This document shows positions 9,058-18,243 of a DNA stretch of 64,000 nt, piece by piece. The stretch spans positions 62,001 to 126,000 of the forward strand of contig JAMFSS010000003.1 in assembly GCA_026225415.1 (NCBI GenBank). The letters run 5' to 3'. The position numbers were made by a program, and so were the translations under genes. Numbering within the stretch: position 1 is the stretch's first letter; each line of letters begins with the position of its first letter. This DNA comes from Alphaproteobacteria bacterium (GTDB lineage Bacteria > Pseudomonadota > Alphaproteobacteria > UBA9219). The notes beneath the pieces were generated by a model that was not told where the DNA came from, did no database searches, and worked only from the letters and a program-made list of their open reading frames with translations.

Positions 9058-9252
9058 TTTTCTTTCAATGAGTTAGTTATTTTTAGGTAGCACACATTCA
9101 TAACAATGAGGCCTATATTAGGTCTGAACGTTATTAAAATACTTAGTAATCTCAATCTTGCCTATTACGATACTGTATTCCATTATCTGTAATCTACTAA
9201 ATCGCATTAAATAAAGACCGAGAGTCGTTTTATCGACAAGGTAGGGCTACGC

Positions 9253-10464
9253 GTGTTTGACAAAGTAACAATTCATCGCGGTACTTCAAAAGAAAAGTTC
9301 AATCTCGGACTCTTGGCTGAGCTGATGCTTTTCTACCAAGACGTTTCCTTGATTTTAGATCGAGGAAGCTTGACGCTTCTTTTGAACACCTTGAGTCCAG
9401 ATACAATTCTTCGACTCACTCGTGAACACGGAGTGAAGTTTTCCTATCATCGTGAAATGTTTGGTCTGCTGACGAATACCATTAATGGCATTCCCGCAAA
9501 TAATTTTGGGGCATTCACATTCGGAGGATCAGCTAAGAAAAAAGTAGTCTCTGTAAATCAAGAGATTGAAGAAACAGTGCGCAGAGTGCTGGGCATCAGT
9601 TCGCAAACAAGAAAATTTGTAAAAGAATTTGTTGCGCATGTTTCGAGGGAAGTTATCGCAGCCACTGACCTCGATGATTTGAAAGAGTTTGCAAAAACGG
9701 ACTTGTTAAACCTGAAATACTCCAAGTATGCGATGCTTGATGCGATGTCGCATCTTGTGCCAAGCGTCCCCGTTGATCCAGAATGGAGAGTCACAGCCAC
9801 CGATTTGGGTCGCGCTGGGTTCATAATGGATTCTAATATCGATTTCGGCTTTTTAGATGAAGAATATAGAAAAGTGCCCGGACAAGAAAAAGGTTCACTG
9901 AATCTAGAGCTTTTGGCGACGTACATTTTTGATACGAGAGCCGAAGCATATTTTGCTAGTCGCGATATGAGCGCATATGTTTGTAATCCAATCTATTCCA
10001 AGTTGATGCAGCGAAAATTCTTAGATCTTATCCGTTTGAGAGAGAAGGATGTAAGAGAAACGGACTTGTTTCAAGAAATGCTATTGCCAAATGGAAGAAC
10101 AATCGCTGAAGTGATCAATTCTGGAGAGGCAAAATTTGAAGATATTTTACCAATTATATCCAATGCCACGAAGTTCAAAAATTGGCTAAATGGGCGAGCC
10201 GCAAACGCATCGCTTTTAAATGATTATTTTAATGAAGTTTCCAGCGAGACTTGGTTGCAAACCATACCGGGAAAAACTCTGCGCTGGCTGACGACAGGCG
10301 GTTTATGCCTAGTTGCAGGTACGGTTTTCTCAGATGCCGTTGGAGCATTAGCGGGGCTCGGCATAGGGGCGGCAGATACTTTCTTAGTTGAAAAATTAAT
10401 TAAAGGGTGGAAGCCGGATCAATTTGTTGACGGAACCCTTGTGCCGTTTGTTGGTGGTTTGTGA
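9253..10464 (+). CDS. Hypothetical protein, AT-rich orphan next to tRNA-Gly
   Basis: A 403-residue protein of unknown family. It starts with GTG behind an AAGGTAG ribosome site. Most of it is hydrophilic and helical in character; the end (about residues 345-380) is a Gly/Ala-rich hydrophobic stretch (GGLCLVAGTVFSDAVGALAG) resembling a membrane hairpin or glycine zipper, followed by a short hydrophilic tail. Base composition and codon choice (many AAA, GAA, TTT, AGA) differ clearly from its neighbours, suggesting recent transfer. It stands alone between tRNA-Gly and an oppositely directed methyltransferase gene. No integrase or toxin motif was recognised. Confidence 0.7.
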   Translation: MFDKVTIHRGTSKEKFNLGLLAELMLFYQDVSLILDRGSLTLLLNTLSPDTILRLTREHGVKFSYHREMFGLLTNTINGIPANNFGAFTFGGSAKKKVVSVNQEIEETVRRVLGISSQTRKFVKEFVAHVSREVIAATDLDDLKEFAKTDLLNLKYSKYAMLDAMSHLVPSVPVDPEWRVTATDLGRAGFIMDSNIDFGFLDEEYRKVPGQEKGSLNLELLATYIFDTRAEAYFASRDMSAYVCNPIYSKLMQRKFLDLIRLREKDVRETDLFQEMLLPNGRTIAEVINSGEAKFEDILPIISNATKFKNWLNGRAANASLLNDYFNEVSSETWLQTIPGKTLRWLTTGGLCLVAGTVFSDAVGALAGLGIGAADTFLVEKLIKGWKPDQFVDGTLVPFVGGL

Positions 10465-10533
10465 TTATAGAAAACGGGTACATTAATGGCCTATCACAAG
10501 TTTTGGTTTAAAGGTTTCTGATTGGCAGAAACA

Positions 10534-11223
10534 TTACCCCACCCGCACTGCCAAAAAATTCTCGGCTTCATGCGCATCGATATAAATACGATAGCCGTGG
10601 TTGCGGAAATGGTTGGCACAGGCCTTTTTCTCATAAGCGTTTAAATGGTCATATTCTAAATAGACAATACGTGGGCGATAGTCGGTTAAGGATAATTGTC
10701 GCGCCACCATCCAATCCGCGCCTTCCACATCGACCACCATAAGATCGATTTTGGTGATTTCATGTTTGGCCAATAATGTGCCAAGCCTGCAACAGGGTAC
10801 TTCCATCACCATCGTGTTTTCTTTGACGATTTGCGCAATTTCTTCGGGCATGCCGATGCCAGCCATTTTGCCGCGGTCGGGCATCAGGGTCGACGTACCA
10901 AAAGCACCCGCCGCGAAAACACCCGCCGGTATTGTGTCGGGGTTAAGGCCGGACATTTCAATTGTGCCTTCGAAATCGGCAATCGCCGTGTCGGCGAAAA
11001 TAAGACCGTCACAATTTTTGTAATTATCTTGCAGTTTTTTATTTAAATAAGGGATGGGTTCAACCAGCAAGCCGCGCCACCCCAATCCGGTAACAAATTT
11101 ATGAATGGGGTCGAATGTAACGCCGTCCATAGCGCCGATTTGGACAAAAAATATATCCCTTCCCAAGCCTTGGAATGTTGCATCAAGATCGTTGGTGGAA
11201 AATTTTCCGTCGAAGGAAATCAT
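10534..11223 (-). CDS. FkbM-type methyltransferase
   Basis: A 229-residue protein resembling the FkbM SAM-dependent methyltransferase family: FFVQIGAMDGV is the SAM-binding loop, GWRGLLVEPIP follows, and IDLMVVDVEGADWMV is the typical post-motif. Such enzymes often O-methylate sugars on surface polysaccharides or glycolipids. The ATG at 11223 is preferred because GGGAG lies just upstream; an upstream extension of 16 codons has no such site. It stands alone, divergent from an aldo/keto reductase. Confidence 0.85.
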   Translation of the reverse strand: MISFDGKFSTNDLDATFQGLGRDIFFVQIGAMDGVTFDPIHKFVTGLGWRGLLVEPIPYLNKKLQDNYKNCDGLIFADTAIADFEGTIEMSGLNPDTIPAGVFAAGAFGTSTLMPDRGKMAGIGMPEEIAQIVKENTMVMEVPCCRLGTLLAKHEITKIDLMVVDVEGADWMVARQLSLTDYRPRIVYLEYDHLNAYEKKACANHFRNHGYRIYIDAHEAENFLAVRVG

Positions 11224-11357
11224 GGCGTGGCTCCCGCAGGGTAAAAAGAGAATCGACTTTACTATAACCATGGATAAGGGGCATCTTTAAAAATACATAA
11301 TCTTGCCACAGTCATACAGCATATAAACCCGCTCACTTTCTGACAGGAAATTTATTC

Positions 11358-12413
11358 ATGCTTGAAAAACGCAAACTAGGTCGCACCGATATTGATGTGA
11401 CATCTATTTGTCTGGGCACCATGACATGGGGGCAGCAAAATACCGAAGCCGAAGGCCACGCCCAGCTGGATTGCGCCATTGATAAGGGCATCAATTTTAT
11501 CGACACGGCCGAACTTTATTCCATTCCGCCCAAAGCCGAAACGCAAGGCAGTACTGAAACCATTTTGGGCAAATGGCTGGCGGCGCGCAAAAACCGCGAC
11601 AAATTGGTTATCGCCAGCAAAGTCGTGGGGCGCAGCGGTTTCGGATGGTTCCGCCCCGATGGCAAAGAAACGCGGTTGAATGAAACCAACATGCGTTACG
11701 CGATCGAACAATCATTGAAGCGTTTGCAAACTGACTATATCGATCTGTATCAATTGCACTGGCCGGACCGGCCTTATGAATTGTTTGGCGCTGATAACAA
11801 TACATTCAAAAACCTGCCCGACCCCGATGACGGTATCCCGATCGAAGAAACCTTGGGCGTTCTGGGCAAATTCGTTGCCGAAGGCAAAATCCGCCATGTC
11901 GGTTTGTCGAATGAAACTGCATGGGGCACAATGCGTTTCGTGCAGGCGCACAAGGAAACCAATGCGCCGCGCATTGTATCGATTCAAAACGCCTATAACC
12001 TTATCAACCGTTCTTTCGAAATCGGCCTTGGCGAAATTTCCATGCGCGAAAATGTCGGTTTGCTGGCCTATTCGCCCTTGGCGCAAGGCTATCTAACCGG
12101 CAAATATCAAAAGGGTGCGCGTCCGGCGGGTGCCCGCACAACGCTTTTCAATCGCGGCCAGCGTTATGAAAAACCGGGTGTTGAAGAGGCGATTGATGCC
12201 TATTTAAATCTCGCAAGGGAATTTGGTCTTGATCCGGCGCAAATGGCTTTGGCGTTTGTCACAAGCCGCAAATTTGTGACATCGAATATCATCGGTGCAA
12301 CGACGATGGCGCAGTTACAAAGCGATCTGGATTCGGTGAATGTCACGATAACGCCGGAACTGGAACAGAGAATTGATGCGATCCATCAATTGCACCAAAA
12401 TCCGGCACCGTAA
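11358..12413 (+). CDS. Aldo/keto reductase, Tas-like
   Basis: A 351-residue NADP(H)-dependent aldo/keto reductase. It starts with LEKRKLGRTDIDVTSICLGT. The catalytic tetrad is visible as D and Y in FIDTAELYS, K in VIASKVVG and H in LYQLHWPDRP. SNIIGATTMAQLQSDL near the end binds the cofactor phosphate. Length and the PPKAETQGSTE insert match the Tas subgroup. ACAGGAAA lies upstream as ribosome site. The substrate cannot be inferred. Confidence 0.92.
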   Translation: MLEKRKLGRTDIDVTSICLGTMTWGQQNTEAEGHAQLDCAIDKGINFIDTAELYSIPPKAETQGSTETILGKWLAARKNRDKLVIASKVVGRSGFGWFRPDGKETRLNETNMRYAIEQSLKRLQTDYIDLYQLHWPDRPYELFGADNNTFKNLPDPDDGIPIEETLGVLGKFVAEGKIRHVGLSNETAWGTMRFVQAHKETNAPRIVSIQNAYNLINRSFEIGLGEISMRENVGLLAYSPLAQGYLTGKYQKGARPAGARTTLFNRGQRYEKPGVEEAIDAYLNLAREFGLDPAQMALAFVTSRKFVTSNIIGATTMAQLQSDLDSVNVTITPELEQRIDAIHQLHQNPAP

Positions 12414-12419
12414 GCTTCG

Positions 12420-13499
12420 TTACTTCTTGCGTCCGAATAATAAAGTGATATTGATGCGCCGGTTTTCATAACCTTCTTCAAAATCGAAATCGTCTGTTTT
12501 GTGGAACAGGCTGGAATCGAAGATCACCATTCTGTTGCATTGATAAGGGATGGTAATTTTTTCGGCTTTCTGCTGTTGCAGATATTTTAAAATATCTTCG
12601 TTCTTGTTGTTGTACCGATCAAAAGGCCAGTCTGCCGGCGGGCTGGCATCCCATAAAACAAGGCCGCCGGATTCTTTATCTTTATTGGCGCTGTCGGGTG
12701 TTATCCAAAGATTGGCATTTATAATCGCCGAGTCTGCGTGGATGCCGGTGCCTTGTTTATGGCTGTCATATTTGAACGCCCAATAATACAGCAAGGGATG
12801 ATCCTGAAAAGCGAAACGAAAAGCGTTGTGAAGCTCTTCGATAATTTGCGCAAAGAGAGGCGAGCCCAGACCATGTTCGGGCATCGCGCCCAGATAGCCC
12901 GAAGAATAGGATTGTTGCCAGATGGGCGCTTGTAGACAGTAAGCTTGTAAAGCCTGCAAGGCGGCCGGGGATAGAACATGATCGACGACAATATGCTGCG
13001 GTTTGTTAGATGCCCATAAAGCTTTGAGTTGTTGTGTATTCTCGCGTGCGGCGATGGCCGGGGTTGTTAGACGTTCGTATTGTTCTATGAACTCGCCCGA
13101 ATTGGGTAAACCTTTATGCGTGAGGTAAGTTTTTTGTTGCTGGTCATGAAGGATTTTATGGGCGGGGTCATTCGGCGTCTGGGGTTGCCGCGTTTGTCTG
13201 GCGATGTCGTGATAGAGCGCCATGCTTTTTTCCAGGCTGCCTGCTTCTCCCAACGCCTGCGCCAGATTGCTTTTTATTTTTAGATCGGTTGGCGATGTTT
13301 GAAGCGCTTGTTCAAACAAAACTGACGCTTCGTTGCTTTGTCCGCGATGAAGCAAGATGGCGGCCAGATTGCCGGCGGCAATAGCCGAAGCGGGGTCTGA
13401 TTGCAGAATTTCGCGATATAACGCTTCGGCCTTTTCCACATCACCCACTTGGTGATAAGTCAAAGCCACTTCCAAAAGTTTGTCGGAACGATCTTGCAT
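12420..13499 (-). CDS. TPR protein with 2OG-Fe(II) oxygenase-like C-terminus
   Basis: A 359-residue protein. The first ~110 residues are TPR-like (VGDVEKAEALYREILQSDPA, NLAAILLHRGQSNEASVLFE). The C-terminal ~170 residues look like a 2-oxoglutarate/Fe(II) oxygenase: the iron triad is seen as HAD in TGIHADSAIINANLW and H in FDSSLFHKTDDF, with an Arg in NRRINITLLFG as the 2OG-binding candidate. The TPR part probably selects a protein or glycan substrate. It converges on the aldo/keto reductase gene with a 6-bp gap. The assignment rests on motif reading only. Confidence 0.75.
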   Translation of the reverse strand: MQDRSDKLLEVALTYHQVGDVEKAEALYREILQSDPASAIAAGNLAAILLHRGQSNEASVLFEQALQTSPTDLKIKSNLAQALGEAGSLEKSMALYHDIARQTRQPQTPNDPAHKILHDQQQKTYLTHKGLPNSGEFIEQYERLTTPAIAARENTQQLKALWASNKPQHIVVDHVLSPAALQALQAYCLQAPIWQQSYSSGYLGAMPEHGLGSPLFAQIIEELHNAFRFAFQDHPLLYYWAFKYDSHKQGTGIHADSAIINANLWITPDSANKDKESGGLVLWDASPPADWPFDRYNNKNEDILKYLQQQKAEKITIPYQCNRMVIFDSSLFHKTDDFDFEEGYENRRINITLLFGRKK

Positions 13500-13619
13500 G
13501 TTTTCTTTGTCTATTGGGGCGCGTCGTTCTTTGTACTATTAAAATCACCAACATGGCTTGCTTATTTTTTTGGCTGCAAAACCTATGCCTAATTTATGGG
13601 CTGCTTGCCAGATTGGGGC

Positions 13620-14579
13620 ATGGATCATTCACAAACACTTTATGACGCGGTTATTATCGGTGGTGGCCCGGCAGGGTTAACAGGGGCGATATATTTATCG
13701 CGTTTCCGCCGCAGGGTTTTGGTTTTAGACACAAATGAAAGCCGCGCCGCCTGGGTGCCGGTATCGCATAACCATGCGGGCTATCCCGATGGTATCAAAG
13801 GCACCGAATTGCTGAAACGTATGCGTTTGCAGGCCGAAACCTATGGCGCGGCGTTGCGTTATGGTTGTGTTGAAGATGGAGAACGTGTGCAAAATGATTT
13901 TCGTCTGACGACGCCAGAAGGCGACTATCGAGCGCGCACTTTGTTGATAGCGACAGGCACGCGCGACATTAAACCCGATTTGCCTAATTTAAAGGGCGCG
14001 GTCGATGAAGGGTTGATCCGTTATTGCCCGGTTTGCGATGCGTTTGAAGCGATTGATAAAAAAATTCTGGTGTTGGGTCGCGGCAAAAGCGGTTTTGGCG
14101 AAGCGTGTTTCCTGACCGATTACAGCCGCGATATAACCGTATTGACGCTGGGCGAGAATTTTGACCGGTGTGATGAAAATTATCGGCGTTTTGTCGGGCG
14201 TGGCGGAAAGATTATCGAAAAATCGCTGCAGGATTTGCGCGCCCATGAAAATGCCGGATGTGTCGAAGTGGTTCTTGAAGATGGGCAGGTCGCCATATTC
14301 GACACGGTCTATGCCGCCATCGGTTGTCGCCCGCGTAATGTCATCGCCAAAAAGCTGGGTGCGGAATTGGGCGAGGATGGAAGATTGGTGGTTGATGCGC
14401 ATCAGGAAACATCGGTGCCAAATTGTTTTGCGTCGGGCGATATTGTGCATGGTTTGAATCAGATCAGCGTGGCGATGGGGCAATCGGCGGTGGCTGCAAC
14501 CGCCATGCATAACAAGTTGCGTCAAATTTATGACGAGGCTTTATCGGCGCGTCCTTATCCGTTGGCGGCGGTTTCGTGA
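13620..14579 (+). CDS. Thioredoxin reductase-like FAD/NAD(P) oxidoreductase
   Basis: A 319-residue flavoprotein: FAD-binding DAVIIGGGPAGLTGAIYLSR, a redox-centre candidate CPVCDAFE, NAD(P)-binding ILVLGRGKSGFGEA and the terminal ASGDIVHGLNQISVAMGQ. In true TrxB the active site is CATC; the CPVCD form is a separate subgroup whose electron acceptor is uncertain. The pyridine-nucleotide loop GRGKSG lacks the usual third glycine pattern. Start chosen by family length; neither this ATG nor the one at 13596 has a good ribosome site. Its end overlaps the next, opposite gene by 25 bp. Confidence 0.82.
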   Translation: MDHSQTLYDAVIIGGGPAGLTGAIYLSRFRRRVLVLDTNESRAAWVPVSHNHAGYPDGIKGTELLKRMRLQAETYGAALRYGCVEDGERVQNDFRLTTPEGDYRARTLLIATGTRDIKPDLPNLKGAVDEGLIRYCPVCDAFEAIDKKILVLGRGKSGFGEACFLTDYSRDITVLTLGENFDRCDENYRRFVGRGGKIIEKSLQDLRAHENAGCVEVVLEDGQVAIFDTVYAAIGCRPRNVIAKKLGAELGEDGRLVVDAHQETSVPNCFASGDIVHGLNQISVAMGQSAVAATAMHNKLRQIYDEALSARPYPLAAVS

Positions 14580-14929
14580 TCTGATGCGATCTGGCGGTGC
14601 AAATCCTGCGCTTCTGACATTTGATCTTCGGTTTTTTCTTCCAGATTGATTAGTTTGTTGTCGGCCTGTTTGGTGGCTGAAATAAGCTCGTTCATTTTTA
14701 TTTGTAGCGCCAACATTTCCTTGTTCTGGCTGCGTTGCAGAATAAAAATCATCAAATAGGTAATAACGCCGATATAGATCACAAGGCCACTTTCCCACCT
14801 TTGGGAAAAGGCAAAATATTCGCCCGCCAATCCCCAAGCGCAAACAGACAGGATAGCGAAGACGAAACCGCCTGCGCTTCCTGTCCATTTGGCCGAACGA
14901 TGGGTGAAGTTTTCAAGATGGTTGGGCAT
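14555..14929 (-). CDS. Low-affinity iron permease family membrane protein
   Basis: A 124-residue protein with FTHRSAKWTGSAGGFVFAIL at the start, two membrane helices (about 18-38 and 48-64, the second with GVITYLMIFILQRSQNKE) and a hydrophilic tail. This matches PF04120, named after yeast Fet4; bacterial members are short and their transport role is not proven. It lies 6 bp downstream of a hemerythrin gene on the same strand, hinting at an iron- or oxygen-related operon. Confidence 0.82.
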   Translation of the reverse strand: MPNHLENFTHRSAKWTGSAGGFVFAILSVCAWGLAGEYFAFSQRWESGLVIYIGVITYLMIFILQRSQNKEMLALQIKMNELISATKQADNKLINLEEKTEDQMSEAQDLHRQIASDHETAANG

Positions 14930-14935
14930 TGCGGA

Positions 14936-15469
14936 TTACGAAACGCGCACTTTCTTTTTTTCTTTCAGATATTGTACGTTCATTTCCGCGCGTTGATCGG
15001 CAGAAAAATGCTTCTGCACATCTTTCCAGATATTGCGTTCTTCTTCGGAAATATGGTGATCCAGAAGTTCTTTCAACACTTTGGTGCCTGCGGAAAATTC
15101 GGGCGAAGTCGCGGTGGAGATTTTGCCAAGTGTCGCCAGCATTTTATCGGCCAGCGCATGTTCGTGGTATCCTTCTTCGCCGTCGATTTTGGCATCTTTG
15201 TCTTTTTGCGCGATAACCGCGTTATAGACAATCTTTTCTTCGGCGCGTGAATGTGGAACCAGCGCAAGCTTAATTTTTTTCAACAGTGCCTTGCGGGCAG
15301 AGCCTGATTCGCTTTTGACCAGCTGTTCCAGCAATGCTTTCACCTCGTCATGTTCCTTTTCCAGCGTGTCGAGGACATCTGTGTCGAATGCGGCGAAATC
15401 TTCGGTCGAAAGCGTCAGTTTCTTTTCCAGATCTCTGCCTGCCTTTTTAACTTTGTCGAGAAAATCCAT
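14936..15469 (-). CDS. Hemerythrin HHE-domain protein
   Basis: A 177-residue protein with the HHE cation-binding pattern: EKEHDEVKALLEQL, VPHSRAEEKIVY, EGYHEHALADKML and ELLDHHISEEERNIW supply the di-iron histidines and acids. Such proteins bind oxygen, NO or iron and are often induced by stress. A strong AGGAGA sits upstream of the ATG. It is first of a two-gene leftward unit with the Fet4-like protein, and divergent from the His-heptad gene at 15.7 kb. Confidence 0.9.
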   Translation of the reverse strand: MDFLDKVKKAGRDLEKKLTLSTEDFAAFDTDVLDTLEKEHDEVKALLEQLVKSESGSARKALLKKIKLALVPHSRAEEKIVYNAVIAQKDKDAKIDGEEGYHEHALADKMLATLGKISTATSPEFSAGTKVLKELLDHHISEEERNIWKDVQKHFSADQRAEMNVQYLKEKKKVRVS

Positions 15470-15716
15470 GTTTGTCTCCTGTGACTAAAAAGGTGAGGGC
15501 AAGAAAATGGCATAGAGAAGATAAGGCGACGATGGAGGAGATAGGGGGGCGCTGTAATTTATCGGTAAATGAACAAGCGAAATACCCTTGATTAAACTTT
15601 GATGGCCGATGTTTTTTCTCCAACGGTAATTTTATGGCTAACGCCCTACTTGTCTTGAAGGAGATCGGGGACAGTAATTGTTTTCGGTTTTTCCCTTAAA
15701 CATTGGAGGAGATATC

Positions 15717-16229
15717 ATGTCACGTCACGCAGCATCACATCATAAAAAAGCGGCCGACCATCATGCACGCGCCGCGCAACATCACGATCAGGCGGCGCAT
15801 CATTACGCTTCGGGCAATTATGCCAAGGGCGCCTATAATGCGCAGGCGGCCCGTGGTCATGCCCTGCATGCCAATGAATCGTCAAACGAAGCCAGCAAGG
15901 GTCACGCGCGTCAGGACGAACGCTATAACGAAGAATCGCGTTTTGGCCGGAATGGCCGCGATGAAGAACAAGGCTATGGCCGTTCTTCGCAAGGCGAAGG
16001 CTGGCGCGGCGGTCGTTACGAAGAAGACGAAGGCGAAGAAAATAACGGTCGTTTCGCTTCGGATGAAAACGATGATGAAGATGAGGACGAAGGAAGCTCA
16101 CGCGGCGGCCGTTCGTCGCAAGGTCGCGCTTCGACCAGCCGTTCTTTGGGCGCAAGCAAGAAGATGTCACAGACAGCCGGCAAATCTGCCGGTCGTGGAC
16201 GCGCTGCCAATGGTCGGGCTCACGCCTGA
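15717..16229 (+). CDS. His-heptad, charge-rich low-complexity protein
   Basis: A 170-residue soluble protein of unknown family. The N-terminal ~55 residues are Ala/His-rich with HH at 8-9, 15-16, 22-23 and 28-29, so the pairs fall on one face of a helix in 7-residue steps, suited to metal binding. The rest is Arg/Gly/Ser/Glu/Asp-rich and looks disordered. GGAGGA precedes the ATG at 15717, and a strong terminator follows, so this is a single-gene unit. Its neighbours (hemerythrin, iron-permease-like) suggest a stress or metal role, as inference only. Confidence 0.75.
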   Translation: MSRHAASHHKKAADHHARAAQHHDQAAHHYASGNYAKGAYNAQAARGHALHANESSNEASKGHARQDERYNEESRFGRNGRDEEQGYGRSSQGEGWRGGRYEEDEGEENNGRFASDENDDEDEDEGSSRGGRSSQGRASTSRSLGASKKMSQTAGKSAGRGRAANGRAHA

Positions 16230-16257
16230 TTTGTCGGTAGTTTTTGACTAAATGAAG

Positions 16258-16295
16258 CGGGGGGTGCCTGTTTAAACAGGCACCCCCCGTTTTTT
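16258..16295 (+). terminator. Strong rho-independent terminator
   Basis: A near-perfect palindrome, CGGGGGGTGCCTGTTT paired with AAACAGGCACCCCCCG, is followed by six T residues. It lies 28 bp after the stop of the His-heptad gene and ends that unit. Confidence 0.95.
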
Positions 16296-16381
16296 GGTAT
16301 TGTGATATCTTTTAAGGGATATAGATTGTTTCTTTACACGCGTTCCGGTGAATTTAACCCCTCTTCTGATCAGGAGTTTCC

Positions 16382-16948
16382 ATGCGTTTGCCCCTTTTAT
16401 CGCCCGCTGCTTTGACTGCCGAACAAAAACCGCTTTATGCCGATATGAAAAGCGGCATCGAAAATAATTTTAAAGGTTTTAAGGCCATTGCCGATAACGG
16501 GTCGTTGATCGGCCCGTGGAATCCGTGGCTCAACTTTCCCAAATTTGGCGGCCCCGTATGGGAATTGGTCAAGGCGTTGTCATTGTCGCCGACCCTGCCG
16601 CGCCCGGTGCGCGAAATCGCCATCCTTGTCACGGGCACGCATTTCCATTCAGGTTATGAATTGTATGCGCATGTTCTGGTCGCCGAAATGCGCGGGCTGG
16701 ATGATGATCTGATTGCCACAATCGTATCGGGACAAAAGCCCGCCAGTTTGCAAGGCGATGAAAGCGTGGCCTATGACGCGGCCTATGCTTTGGTGAATGG
16801 CGGAGTCTTGCCGGAAATGGGTTACAAACGCCTTGTGCAACATTTCACCTTGCAGGGTGCCGCCGAATTTATCAATCTGGTCGGGCTTTATTGTGCCGTT
16901 TCGGTCACGCTGAATGGCTTTGATGTTCCTGTTCCTGATGAGCCCTAA
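16382..16948 (+). CDS. Carboxymuconolactone decarboxylase/AhpD-like protein
   Basis: A 188-residue protein matching the carboxymuconolactone decarboxylase fold family: LPRPVREIAILVTGTHFHSG, ELYAHVLVAEMRGL and the C-terminal LVGLYCAVSVTLNGFDV. The AhpD CXXC active site is absent (SGYELYAH at that place), so a peroxidase-reductant role is unlikely and the enzyme activity is unknown. AGGAG precedes the ATG. pqiABC follows 20 bp later and may be cotranscribed. Confidence 0.87.
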   Translation: MRLPLLSPAALTAEQKPLYADMKSGIENNFKGFKAIADNGSLIGPWNPWLNFPKFGGPVWELVKALSLSPTLPRPVREIAILVTGTHFHSGYELYAHVLVAEMRGLDDDLIATIVSGQKPASLQGDESVAYDAAYALVNGGVLPEMGYKRLVQHFTLQGAAEFINLVGLYCAVSVTLNGFDVPVPDEP

Positions 16949-16968
16949 CCCCCTGCGCAACAACCCGC

Positions 16969-18243
16969 ATGCAGACTATGCCAAATAACCCATCGGCTGA
17001 TTGGGAGGTTCTTCACGAATGTTCCGATTGCGGGTTGATGAACAGGTTGCCCCCGCCGGTTGCGGGCCGTGATATATTTTGCGACCGGTGCAACAACAAA
17101 TTGCGTGAGGTCAAAGAACCATCTTTGGATCGCGCGATGGTTTGGACAATTGCGGCGGCGTTTTTCTTTTTTCTGGCCGTTAGTACGCCGATGATGACGC
17201 TTGGTCTGCTCGGCAATTTCCGCACTGGCATGATCGGTTCCGGGCCAATGATGCTGGATAATCAGGGATACTGGATTATCGCGACGCTTGTTTTTCTTAC
17301 CACTATCGTTGCGCCATTTTTAAAAATAGCCGGTACGTTTGCCGTTCTGCTTGGGTTGCGGTTGCGGCGGTATCTTGCGGTGCTGGCGCGACTTTATGCG
17401 TTTATGCAGCATCTGGATGATTGGGTGATGATCGATGTTTATTTGTTGGGCATCCTTGTCGCCTATAGCCGGTTGCAAGGTATCGGACATGTTGAGATTG
17501 AAGCGTCCCTGATAGGGCTGGCGGGTCTAATGGTGTCTGTGGTCGCGATGGACAGATGCATGGATCCCGAAGCGGTGTGGGAGAAAATAAAAGACCGGGC
17601 AGTTGTGAATGTGGGTGGAAAAGTTATCGGTTGCGATACATGCTATCAGGTCGCGTATGCCAATGAAGGCGAGGCCTGCCCGCGTTGTTTTGAGATTTTG
17701 CGTCACCGCAAGCCGGACAGTTTGCAACGGACATCAGCTTTGGCGTTAACCGCGGCCATTCTTTATATCCCCTCCAATTTTCTGCCTATTATGCGGATTG
17801 CGCAAATTAACAAAACAACGACCTACACGATTTATGGCGGGTTGATGGAATTGTCGCGCGTCGGTTTGTGGCCGTTGGCGGTGCTGGTGTTTATCGCCAG
17901 TATTGCCATTCCGGTTTTTAAACTATTGGCGCTTGGTTTTATGCTGGTGGAAACGCGGTTTGGCACGGCGCGTAATCTGCGGCAAAGATCGCATTTGTAT
18001 AATATACTGCATTTCATCGGCAAATGGTCGATGGTCGATATTTATGTGGTTTCCATTCTGGTGGCGTTGGTGCATTTTGGCTGGCTGACGCAAATCAGCG
18101 CCGAAAGCGGCGGTGTCTATTTCGCCGGTGTGGTGATTATCACTTTGCTGGCGGTTAAAAGTTTCGATCCGCGTTTGATGTGGGATGCGGCGGAAAGAAA
18201 ACCGCAGCCGTCTTTTGTTTTTGGGGTTAAGAAATCTGCATGA
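16969..18243 (+). CDS. pqiA: Paraquat-inducible protein A (two PqiA domains)
   Basis: A 424-residue inner-membrane protein with two PqiA repeats. Each starts with a zinc-ribbon-like pair of CXXC motifs (CSDCG and CDRC; CDTCY and CPRC), followed by four membrane helices; WVMIDVYLLGILVAYSRLQ and KWSMVDIYVVSILVALVHFG are the matching helices. It is thought to anchor the MCE protein PqiB in lipid trafficking across the periplasm. It overlaps pqiB by ATGA. A second Met three codons in is an alternative start. Confidence 0.93.
   Translation: MQTMPNNPSADWEVLHECSDCGLMNRLPPPVAGRDIFCDRCNNKLREVKEPSLDRAMVWTIAAAFFFFLAVSTPMMTLGLLGNFRTGMIGSGPMMLDNQGYWIIATLVFLTTIVAPFLKIAGTFAVLLGLRLRRYLAVLARLYAFMQHLDDWVMIDVYLLGILVAYSRLQGIGHVEIEASLIGLAGLMVSVVAMDRCMDPEAVWEKIKDRAVVNVGGKVIGCDTCYQVAYANEGEACPRCFEILRHRKPDSLQRTSALALTAAILYIPSNFLPIMRIAQINKTTTYTIYGGLMELSRVGLWPLAVLVFIASIAIPVFKLLALGFMLVETRFGTARNLRQRSHLYNILHFIGKWSMVDIYVVSILVALVHFGWLTQISAESGGVYFAGVVIITLLAVKSFDPRLMWDAAERKPQPSFVFGVKKSA

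Noticed and set aside
9058-9252. att site or integrase linked to tRNA-Gly
   Set aside because: No repeat of the tRNA 3' end was found between 9.06 and 10.53 kb, and no integrase gene is present.
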